This document shows positions 16,966-22,692 of a stretch of 22,692 bases of DNA, piece after piece. The number at the start of each line of letters is the position of its first letter. The stretch's first letter is position 1. Both the position numbers and the translations under genes were made by a program. The notes under the pieces were generated by a model. That model was not told where the DNA came from, did no database searches, and saw only the letters and a program-made list of their open reading frames with translations. Source of the stretch: a virus; the IMG/VR virus record IMGVR_UViG_3300042444_000965, positions 1-22,692 of that record; one strand, written 5' to 3'.

Positions 16966-19077
16966 TTAGGCGATGCCCTTGCTCTTCACGCCGGCTCGCC
17001 ACTCCTGCTTGGCGACACCGAAGTCGAAGTAACCCCGCATCGCGATGCCGAGCGTGTCGAAGTCGGCTTCCGCTTCTTCGATGACCGGAGTCTGCTGGCC
17101 GTTGAGGAACACGACCTCGATGGTCGCAAGGTCATTCGGGTCGCTCAGCAAATACCAGGCGTTCTGTGAACCGCCGAAAGCCGTGTTGCCGACGTAAGCC
17201 GAGACTTCGGGACGGTAGCGACCGGCAAACACGTTGATCGCCATGTTCTTTCCCGCTGAGCCGGTGATCAGTCCAGTCGAATTAAACAGCTCGCGGGCCG
17301 TGACGCTGTTGCTCGAGGCGACCAGCAGAATCGCCGGCGTCAGGCCGAGCGGATTCCCCTTGGGATCGACCTGGTCCATGAACATCTGCTCAGCGGTCTG
17401 CAGCGAACTGCTCTGCAGGTTGGTAGCCGCACCCTCGAAGTAGTTCTTGCGGGCCGTGGTGAAGAAGGTCGAGTTGCTGTTGAACTCAGTCCAGAAAACT
17501 TCGTTCAGTTCCAGTGCTGCTCCCCGGCCAATCTTCTGGGCCCGGGTGCTGAGCGCGCCGAGATCGTCGTTGATGATGTCTTGCCGCGTGAGCGAGAGAA
17601 TCTTGCCGTAGGTCTCGGCCTTGTTCGAGAAAGATTCCTCCTCGAATCCGGCGTGCTTGAGCCGGCCGTCGGGACCAACCCGCTCGAACTTGGCGTCTTC
17701 AATCAGCCGGAAGCGGGTCACCGTTTTGAAGTCGTTGACTTGGCCGACCGCGGCAATCGAGCGCCAGACACTCTCGACGGCGTTGAAGCTCGCCAGCAGC
17801 AGCTTGTTGCCCGTGTTGGAGAGGATGCCCGAGATCTCGTGCATCGTGAATGCAGCCCGGAGAAAGTCGCGGGAGACTTGCCGCATCGGACCGGGGGGGA
17901 CCGGGTAACCGGCCGCACCGGCGGCCATGATCAACAGTCGCTGCAGCCCGACGCCGGTGCGGTACTGCTTGTCGGCCGCTTCCAGCGTGCGGGTATCGAA
18001 CCGCTGCTCGCGATCGAGCAACTGGGCGCTCTTGGCCACGGCGCACTCGAGCACGGTGAGGTTGCCGGAGAAGTCCTGGGCAACGTGAATTGCCGGACTG
18101 GCGGGACGGCTGGCACGCAGGGCTTCGAGTTCCGTTCGCTCGACGCTCCAGCCTTCGCGGATAGCGTGCGCTTCGAGGCTGGGGACTTCCTTGCCGTCGA
18201 CCTTCGTGGAGCTGATGTTGTACTTGCTGCAGACCAGGCGAATGCCGCTGGTCCGGTCGGCTTCGGCTGCCTGAATCTCGCGGACTTGTTTTTGGATGGC
18301 TGCCGTGTCGACAGTCGCTGTGAGCGGAGCCGGCTTGGTAGCTTCCTCATGTTGTTCGGGCGTTTCGGTCTCCGAGTCGTAAGCGGCCCGGAGAAGGTCG
18401 AGCTGCGGCTGGCTGAGGCTCGCTTCGTCAAAGCCGTTGGCTGTGAGCCACTGGGAAAATTCCATGAGAGATTGCTCCTGAGGAGAGAGAGTGGCGGCGA
18501 TTGATGCGGTGGTGTTGTCATCAGCTCCGAGTGCCGCGAAAGAGATTTCACGGAGCGATGTCCTGCGGGCGACGTAGACCGGCCCGGAGAAGTTGCGGCC
18601 ATTGACCTTGACCGTGTTGCCACGGTCGACGAATTCGAGTTGCTGGACCTCGGCCCCGATGCTTGCCTGCCAGGGGAAGCCGTTGTCGCCCAGTGCGGTC
18701 ACTTCGGAAGCCGCGGCGCTGATGCCACTGACTTTTCCCGAGACTTTGATTGTCTGGGCCGTGACGGTGATTTTTTCGCTGTGCCCGACGATCTGGGCTG
18801 CATCGTGCGAGTAGAGAATCGGCCGTGTGTGCGAGCGGACCGTCATGCCCGCCAGATCCACGACCACTGGCCAGTAGTAACCAGCGACATTCATCTGGCC
18901 GCCCGTGTAAGCGGTCATCGAAAAGGCGCGGACCTTCGGCCGCTGGCCTTCCGTAGAGGGTTCCGCAGCGGTGAGCTGCAGGTCGGCCACCTGGCTGGTG
19001 AGCGTGATGCGCTGGGGACCTTGGGCGAGCAGCTGCTTACGCCGCGGCTTCTTCCGGGGTCGAGTCTTCCGTGGCAT
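16966..19077 (-). CDS. Prohead protease-major capsid protein fusion
   Basis: A 703-aa protein. ATG at 19077 overlaps the portal gene by 41 bp and has no good ribosome site, so translational coupling is likely. After a basic N-terminus (KTRPRKKPRRKQ), residues ~45-185 carry a prohead-protease-like domain: His91/His99 in SHDAAQIVGHSEK, and Ser139 in PWQASIGAEVQQ. Residues ~240-330 are a helical, acidic/basic linker that could act as a scaffold domain (for example AIQKQVREIQAAEADRTSG). From ~400 to 703 is a Mu gpT/HK97-fold capsid protein: KAETYGKILSLTRQDIINDD, AQKIGRGAALELNEVFW, GNTAFGGSQNAWYLLSDP and MRGYFDFGVAKQEWRAG. The usual separate protease, scaffold and capsid genes thus appear as one ORF. 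The precursor would assemble and cut itself apart during maturation; this is inferred from related fused phages. Confidence 0.88.
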   Translation of the reverse strand: MPRKTRPRKKPRRKQLLAQGPQRITLTSQVADLQLTAAEPSTEGQRPKVRAFSMTAYTGGQMNVAGYYWPVVVDLAGMTVRSHTRPILYSHDAAQIVGHSEKITVTAQTIKVSGKVSGISAAASEVTALGDNGFPWQASIGAEVQQLEFVDRGNTVKVNGRNFSGPVYVARRTSLREISFAALGADDNTTASIAATLSPQEQSLMEFSQWLTANGFDEASLSQPQLDLLRAAYDSETETPEQHEEATKPAPLTATVDTAAIQKQVREIQAAEADRTSGIRLVCSKYNISSTKVDGKEVPSLEAHAIREGWSVERTELEALRASRPASPAIHVAQDFSGNLTVLECAVAKSAQLLDREQRFDTRTLEAADKQYRTGVGLQRLLIMAAGAAGYPVPPGPMRQVSRDFLRAAFTMHEISGILSNTGNKLLLASFNAVESVWRSIAAVGQVNDFKTVTRFRLIEDAKFERVGPDGRLKHAGFEEESFSNKAETYGKILSLTRQDIINDDLGALSTRAQKIGRGAALELNEVFWTEFNSNSTFFTTARKNYFEGAATNLQSSSLQTAEQMFMDQVDPKGNPLGLTPAILLVASSNSVTARELFNSTGLITGSAGKNMAINVFAGRYRPEVSAYVGNTAFGGSQNAWYLLSDPNDLATIEVVFLNGQQTPVIEEAEADFDTLGIAMRGYFDFGVAKQEWRAGVKSKGIA

Positions 19078-20473
19078 TGGACGGGGGAGTTGCCTGCGAA
19101 GAGGGCTCAGGGCTCAGGTTCAGACTCTCCATCAGCGCCAGTTCTCGGGCTCTCTGACGGAGCTGCTGCTCCCAGTCTTTACCTTGCCGGGCGTATTCTT
19201 CGGCAAGGGTCGTCGTGTGATTACGGAGTCGGGTTTCCTGGGCGCTCGCCTCCTTGGTCGGATCGACATGCTCGGCTCCGTCCCAGAACCATTGCCGCTC
19301 GCCTGCCCAGTCGCCATAGGGACCGGGCGGGAGCAGGCCGGGGACGAGCGATGCTTCGTCGAGCCACGCCTGGAAAACCTTGTTCAGGACAATTGCCTCC
19401 AGCGAGTCCTGTTCGACGCGAATCGACTTGAAGTAGACCTGATGGTCCAGTCGACCGGAGGCATAGTTGTACGATGCCGAGTTGCAAGCGGCGACGTTGA
19501 AGGGCATGTTCAGACAACGTGCGATTTCATTGATCAACTCCCGCTTGAACTCGGCATAGGTGCTGCAGGGCTGCTCGGGCCGGAGCTGGCCCATCTGCCA
19601 GCCGGCTGGGACTGTGGTCATCATCCGCTGTTCGATTTCAATCGGCAGAAATGGATCGACATCGTCCGCTTCGCCGTTGGCAGGCGCGGTGGTGTAGAGT
19701 ACGGCCGCAAATGAGGCGGCCGTCTCGGCGGCGGCCAGTACGGCGAGCGTGAACCGCCGCAGCTGGGCAAACAGCGGCAGGGCTGGCGTGATATCCGGAA
19801 TCCCGCGAACCTGGCCGGGCCGGTCGACGCTGAACCAGTGAATCATGCTCTCGGCCGGGACGGGCGGAAGTTTTTCGACGGTTCCTGCACTGCTGCCGGG
19901 GTGTTCTCGAAGGACCGTGTACGAGCGGGGATTGCCGAATTCATCAAAGCGAATCCCGTCGGCGTGGTTCTGGCTGTCGTCCGGGTCGGTGACCTGGTCG
20001 GCTTCGACGATTTTCAGGTCGAGCTTGATCGGGCTGCGGAGCTGCTGGTTGGTGACCAGCATCGCAAACGCTTCGCCATCGACCGCCTTCGATTGCCGCA
20101 TCGTGCGGAGTTTCTGGGCCAGTCCAATCTCGGTCGCCCAGGCACTGAAAGCCCGTTCAATCCGGGTGTTGGCCGAGTCATCGCCTGTGGCGACCTGCAG
20201 TATTGGCCCGCGGCCGACCACATCATTGGCCAGCGTCGAGATGATCCCCTTGGCGTAACTGTTGTTAGCGACTTCGTAACGGGCCCGGTTGCGGAGAGTG
20301 CGGCGAACTGAACGGCTGTTGGCTGCGGCCGCACTCAGGCCATCGGCCATCGCCCAGTGCCGGCGGTTGTCTTCCGTCGTCTGGGCCGCGTCGTACTTCC
20401 CGCGCACCGCCAGCGGAACGACCTTGGTCGCCGCATCGCGGTTGCGGAATAGACGGGAGAGCAGCTTGAGCAT
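19037..20473 (-). CDS. Phage portal protein, lambda family
   Basis: A 478-aa protein, ATG at 20473, 4 bp after the gpW-position gene. It forms the dodecameric ring through which DNA enters and leaves the capsid. Marks of the lambda gpB-type portal family are ARYEVANNSYAKGIISTLAN with VVGRG near residues 64-88, LRTMRQSKAVDGEAFAML, LDLKIVEADQVTDP, MIHWFSVDRPGQVRGIPDIT, RRFTLAVLAAAETAASFAAV, and EFKRELINEIARCLNMPFNV. The C-terminal segment carries coiled-coil-like sequence and an Asp/Glu/Pro-rich end (ATPPSNATEDSTPEEAAA). Its length is typical. The end overlaps the capsid fusion by 41 bp. Confidence 0.94.
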   Translation of the reverse strand: MLKLLSRLFRNRDAATKVVPLAVRGKYDAAQTTEDNRRHWAMADGLSAAAANSRSVRRTLRNRARYEVANNSYAKGIISTLANDVVGRGPILQVATGDDSANTRIERAFSAWATEIGLAQKLRTMRQSKAVDGEAFAMLVTNQQLRSPIKLDLKIVEADQVTDPDDSQNHADGIRFDEFGNPRSYTVLREHPGSSAGTVEKLPPVPAESMIHWFSVDRPGQVRGIPDITPALPLFAQLRRFTLAVLAAAETAASFAAVLYTTAPANGEADDVDPFLPIEIEQRMMTTVPAGWQMGQLRPEQPCSTYAEFKRELINEIARCLNMPFNVAACNSASYNYASGRLDHQVYFKSIRVEQDSLEAIVLNKVFQAWLDEASLVPGLLPPGPYGDWAGERQWFWDGAEHVDPTKEASAQETRLRNHTTTLAEEYARQGKDWEQQLRQRARELALMESLNLSPEPSSQATPPSNATEDSTPEEAAA

Positions 20474-20477
20474 TCGT

Positions 20478-20678
20478 TTAGTATGAAGTTCCAGGCGGGA
20501 CCAGCTTGTTGAACCGCAGTCCCCGGCGGGGCGAGTTCTTTAGGGCTTCCTTGCCGGCCAGATGCTGGTCAGCCTTGATCAGGTCGTCGACTGACTGAGC
20601 ATCCACGCGGGTGCCATCGACGGCCACCGCCTTGGGATTCTTGGCGGTGTCTTTGATGGTTTGACCGAGGTCAGGCAT
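20478..20678 (-). CDS. Small head protein in gpW position
   Basis: A 66-aa protein, ATG at 20678 and TAA at 20478. The centre reads AVAVDGTRVDAQSVDDLIKA followed by DQHLAGKEALKNS and a basic end RRGLRFNKLVPPGTSY. Lambda-type phages encode a small gpW-like or related protein between the terminase and portal genes, and this 'v.vDG..v...s..dli.ad..l' sequence with a C-terminal 'rrGl.f.kl.PpG' is a common variant in that slot. Role in head-tail joining or in portal assembly is inferred from position. The start has no strong ribosome site; a weak promoter-like sequence lies upstream. Confidence 0.7.
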   Translation of the reverse strand: MPDLGQTIKDTAKNPKAVAVDGTRVDAQSVDDLIKADQHLAGKEALKNSPRRGLRFNKLVPPGTSY

Positions 20679-20718
20679 ACGTGGGCTCGAGACGCGGGGC
20701 GTGAGGTTCAGACAGCGA

Positions 20719-20746
20719 ATCGTAGAGGGATTTCGCTGGGGCTCAA
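20719..20746 (-). promoter_or_regulatory. Possible promoter for head genes
   Basis: On the minus strand TTGAGC (20746-20741) and TACGAT (20724-20719) are separated by 16 bp, each matching the sigma70 consensus at 4 of 6 positions. It would start transcription about 30-35 bp before the gpW-position gene. A local promoter would make sense because an oppositely oriented gene interrupts the operon upstream. The match is weak. Confidence 0.25.
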
Positions 20747-20824
20747 TTCGAGTTTTGGGTTAGAGCGTTGGATTTGGAAGAAGTCTGCTAGGGGTAGCAA
20801 AGCGGGCTAAGTTGTTGGACTTGA

Positions 20825-20853
20825 TTGAAGGGTGCTCGGCAATCTTTTAGAAT
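20825..20853 (+). promoter_or_regulatory. Possible promoter for SUMF1-like gene
   Basis: TTGAAG (20825-20830) and TAGAAT (20848-20853) are separated by 17 bp and match the sigma70 -35 and -10 boxes at 4 and 5 of 6 positions. They lie ~75 bp before the TTG start of the secreted protein, in a 251-bp region with no other gene. An own promoter would allow expression independent of the phage late operon, as expected of a moron. Confidence 0.4.
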
Positions 20854-20929
20854 TCGGCGGTGGGGCAGGCCATCATGTTCAAGTATGACAGGTCTTTGGT
20901 AAGCCACCCGAAAACAAAAAGCAGGTGCC

Positions 20930-21787
20930 TTGTTGAGCCGCTTCTTCCTAGCCTTGATTTTATTTGGACTATCGACAGGCGTTGGCTTTGGGCAAGAAGT
21001 CACCGTGGAGTTAACCAACAGCATCGGGATGAAACTGGTGCTGATCCCGAAAGGGAGCTTCATGATGGGTTCGCCGGAGACCGAGAAGGAACGTGACTCA
21101 GATGAAGTGCAGCATGAGGTAATGCTGAGTAAGGACTTTTATCTGGGGGTGACAGAAGTCACTCAGGCCCAGTACGAAAAAGTCATGGGGAAAAATCCGA
21201 GCTACTTTCAAGGTGTTGAGGTCCAAGGCGGAAGCAGCCAACATCCGGTCGAAATGGTTTCATGGGAAGATGCTGTCGAATTCTGCAAGAAGCTTTCGGG
21301 CTTGCCGGAGGAGCGGAAGGCAGGTCGGGTGTATCGTTTACCGACCGAGGCGGAATGGGAATACGCTTGCCGGGCTGGGAGTAAGTCGGCGTACAGTTTT
21401 GGTGACGAACAAGACTCGCTGGCTGACTATGCTTGGTTCTCTGGAAACAGTGATTACAAAACTCATCCGGTAGGGCAGAAGAAGCCGAACGCCTGGGGGT
21501 TGTATGACATGCATGGGAACGTTTGGGAATATTGCAGCGACTGGTCCGGTGATTATCCCAAAGGTGCAGTCAGCGACCCCGTTGGACCGCGGGAGGCCTC
21601 CGGCCCGCGGGAGGCCTCCGGCCGCGTGGTCCGTGGCGGCGGTTGGCGGGGCGAGGCCGCGTATTGTCGGTCGGCGGACCGGGCGGCCGGGAGCATCCGG
21701 TCGAAGCCCGACATTAACGTCGGCTTTCGCGTTGCCCTGAGTCCCCCGGAAATCCCCAAGCAGGCGGAGCCGGGACAAGACAAGTAA
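20930..21787 (+). CDS. Secreted SUMF1/FGE-fold protein (moron-like)
   Basis: A 285-aa protein starting with TTG at 20930 (a second TTG at 20933 has better spacing to AGGTG). Residues 1-21 are a signal peptide (LSRFFLALILFGLSTGVGFG). The rest is a formylglycine-generating-enzyme/SUMF1 domain: SIGMKLVLIPKGSFMMGS at 31-48, LGVTEVTQAQYEKVMG, PVEMVSWEDAVEFCKKL, YRLPTEAEWEYACRAGS at 135-151, GLYDMHGNVWEYCSDW at 190-205, and RVVRGGGWRGEAAYC near 232-246, ending INVGFRVAL. Of the two copper-binding cysteines of true FGE only the second (Cys246) is retained; the first position is Gly241. Sulfatase activation is therefore unlikely; a binding or structural role of the C-type-lectin-like fold is more probable. 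It lies on the opposite strand inside the phage head operon. The region 219-231 has an 18-bp repeat. Confidence 0.88.
   Translation: MLSRFFLALILFGLSTGVGFGQEVTVELTNSIGMKLVLIPKGSFMMGSPETEKERDSDEVQHEVMLSKDFYLGVTEVTQAQYEKVMGKNPSYFQGVEVQGGSSQHPVEMVSWEDAVEFCKKLSGLPEERKAGRVYRLPTEAEWEYACRAGSKSAYSFGDEQDSLADYAWFSGNSDYKTHPVGQKKPNAWGLYDMHGNVWEYCSDWSGDYPKGAVSDPVGPREASGPREASGRVVRGGGWRGEAAYCRSADRAAGSIRSKPDINVGFRVALSPPEIPKQAEPGQDK
21584..21619 (+). repeat. 18-bp in-frame tandem duplication
   Basis: Two 18-bp copies, 21584-21601 and 21602-21619, differ at one base and encode GPREAS twice. Each contains the palindrome GGAGGCCTCC. They lie just before the RVVRGGGW segment that starts the most variable part of SUMF1-fold proteins. 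The repeat lengthens a surface loop by six residues and could form hairpins. Confidence 0.85.
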
Positions 21788-21806
21788 TCGCCGCCAGGCG
21801 GGCGGA

Positions 21807-21823
21807 GGCACGGAGGTCGTGCC
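21807..21823. terminator. Stem-loop between convergent genes
   Basis: GGCACG (21807-21812) and CGTGCC (21818-21823) form a perfect 6-bp stem with a 5-nt loop, 20 bp after the SUMF1-like stop and 51 bp before the zinc-ribbon gene's stop. Surrounding sequence has further GC-rich self-complementarity. No T-tract follows closely, so termination, if any, may be Rho-dependent or weak. Confidence 0.3.
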
Positions 21824-21873
21824 GGCGGATGCCCGCGACCGGAGATGCCGTAGCCGACTGGCGAAGCGCGGTT

Positions 21874-22092
21874 TTATTTGGTGGCTTCTGCAGTGCCGGA
21901 TTTGTTGCGATTGACTATTGCCAAGTCTGCATTGCTCAATTCAAACGTCACAAACCGGTATCCGCAATTCCGGCACTTCCGCCTTCGCCGCACCGAACCA
22001 TTCCTCAGCCGCTCTGTGTTGCTGACTGAGCAATGCTGACAGCCGCAGCGGCGGCAGTACATTCCGATGGCGGGCTGGTTTTTCTCGGTCAT
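21874..22092 (-). CDS. Small zinc-ribbon protein (NrdR-like ribbon)
   Basis: A 72-aa protein. The ATG at 22092 overlaps the terminase stop by 4 bp (ATGA). It contains a four-cysteine zinc ribbon: Cys13 and Cys16 (YCRRCGCQHC; Cys18 and Cys21 are extra), then RRRRKCRNCGYRFVTFE with Cys40 and Cys43. The basic RRRRKC..CGYRF.T.E block closely resembles the DNA-binding ribbon of NrdR, but the ATP-cone domain of NrdR is absent. Small ribbons of this type occur in phages as DNA-binding or regulatory proteins. Coupling to the terminase suggests a packaging or late-gene role; this is inferred. It is the last gene before the oppositely oriented SUMF1-like gene. Confidence 0.75.
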   Translation of the reverse strand: MTEKNQPAIGMYCRRCGCQHCSVSNTERLRNGSVRRRRKCRNCGYRFVTFELSNADLAIVNRNKSGTAEATK

Positions 22093-22692
22093 CGCGGCGG
22101 TCTCCGGCGGGGGATATCAGCGGCCGTGATACGGCGGCGATTGCGGGCGGGTGCTTCACCGAGCACCGTATTGAGCGTCACGCCAATGAGCGATGCGGCG
22201 ACTGCGTTGCCGGCCACTCCATCGAGCCAGTGGTTGTCTCGCCCCGGCCGGAGGTTCCAGACCGTGACTGTTCGTCCACTTTCGGCGGACGTCTGCTGGT
22301 CGGGATACTCGGCCGTGAGGTGCTCGGCCAGCATGTAATGCGTCTGCGGGTCGCCGCCGTACAGCGTGATCGCTCCGGGATCACCTGGGACCGTGGCAAA
22401 GCGGTCGAACAGAAACGACTTCCACCAGTTGGAGTCGAACAGGCAGTGCCGAATCGCCCGCTTCACGTTGCGCGTGACCATCCAGTTCAGTCCGATTTCC
22501 TCTCCCGGCCGTTTCTCGTAGGCCGCAAATGGCTTAGCCCGGGGGCCGACAGCTCGCCCGAGGCTCGGCATTGCGACCGTCGAAAATTCCTGTTCGCGGC
22601 AGACCTGATAGACCAAGTGCGATTTGTAACCGGCATCGACCAGAATCCGGGAATGCCGGAACGTGATCCCGTCCTGCCGCTGGTAGCTTTTC
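22089..22692 (-). CDS. Terminase large subunit (GpA-like), C-terminal part
   Basis: The frame enters from the right edge and ends at 22089; about 200 residues are present. The first ATP-ase part is off the window. The visible part is the nuclease domain of the GpA-type large terminase: RILVDAGYKSHLVYQVCR, AMPSLGRAVGPRAKPFAAYE, NWWKSFLFDRFATVPGDPGA, HYMLAEHLTAEYPDQQ, and WNLRPGRDNHWLDGVAGNAV. The 'DaGY', 'WWK.f...R', 'aEhltaEy' and 'DNHWLD' blocks are characteristic of this family, which cuts concatemeric DNA and pumps it into the prohead. The C-terminus is Arg-rich. The stop is coupled to the zinc-ribbon gene. Confidence 0.92.
   Translation of the reverse strand, partial: KSYQRQDGITFRHSRILVDAGYKSHLVYQVCREQEFSTVAMPSLGRAVGPRAKPFAAYEKRPGEEIGLNWMVTRNVKRAIRHCLFDSNWWKSFLFDRFATVPGDPGAITLYGGDPQTHYMLAEHLTAEYPDQQTSAESGRTVTVWNLRPGRDNHWLDGVAGNAVAASLIGVTLNTVLGEAPARNRRRITAADIPRRRPPR

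Noticed and set aside
20930-21787. Complete diversity-generating retroelement
   Set aside because: The SUMF1-type fold is suitable, but no reverse transcriptase, template repeat or accessory gene is present in the window.

Overview
The window looks like part of a high-GC bacterial chromosome, most likely a planctomycete. It carries most of the structural module of a lambda/HK97-type tailed prophage. The host assignment is inferred from the style of the proteins (a secreted SUMF1/FGE-type protein, planctomycete-type virion proteins, frequent GTG/TTG starts) and not from a marker gene. No integrase, repressor, lysis cassette, tRNA or rRNA is visible, so the element continues beyond the right edge and its ends are not defined.

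Left end (1-3365, + strand): the 3' end of a small KTSC-domain gene is followed 20 bp later by a complete type I restriction endonuclease subunit, hsdR. A 292-bp intergenic stretch with two small stem-loops separates hsdR from the convergent phage operon.

Phage operon (22692 to 3658, - strand, read right to left). The packaging and head part holds: terminase large subunit (5' end off the window), a zinc-ribbon protein, a gpW-position small protein, lambda-type portal, a fused prohead protease/major capsid protein, a DUF2190-type capsid protein and two head-tail connector proteins. Next come two Sec-signal proteins, one of them a trypsin-like serine protease with a complete His/Asp/Ser triad, then a 64-aa protein and an HK97-gp10-like tail completion protein. 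The tail part holds: tail tube, tail assembly chaperone with a -1-frame extension (gpG/gpGT arrangement), a small protein, tape measure protein, a distal tail protein, three tandem paralogous virion proteins and two short virion proteins. Most junctions are ATGA or TGATG overlaps, which points to one translationally coupled late transcript and a siphovirus-like particle with a tail of moderate length.

The operon is interrupted at four points: (i) a signal-peptide SUMF1/FGE-fold gene at 20930-21787 on the opposite strand, between the zinc-ribbon and gpW-position genes; (ii) a 78-bp palindromic REP/MITE-like element between the capsid and DUF2190 genes; (iii) two long hairpins filling the gap in front of the tape measure gene; (iv) the two secreted-protein genes inside the head-tail connector block. 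These, with the triplicated virion genes, are the least ordinary parts of the window. No reverse transcriptase, template repeat or CRISPR array was found.
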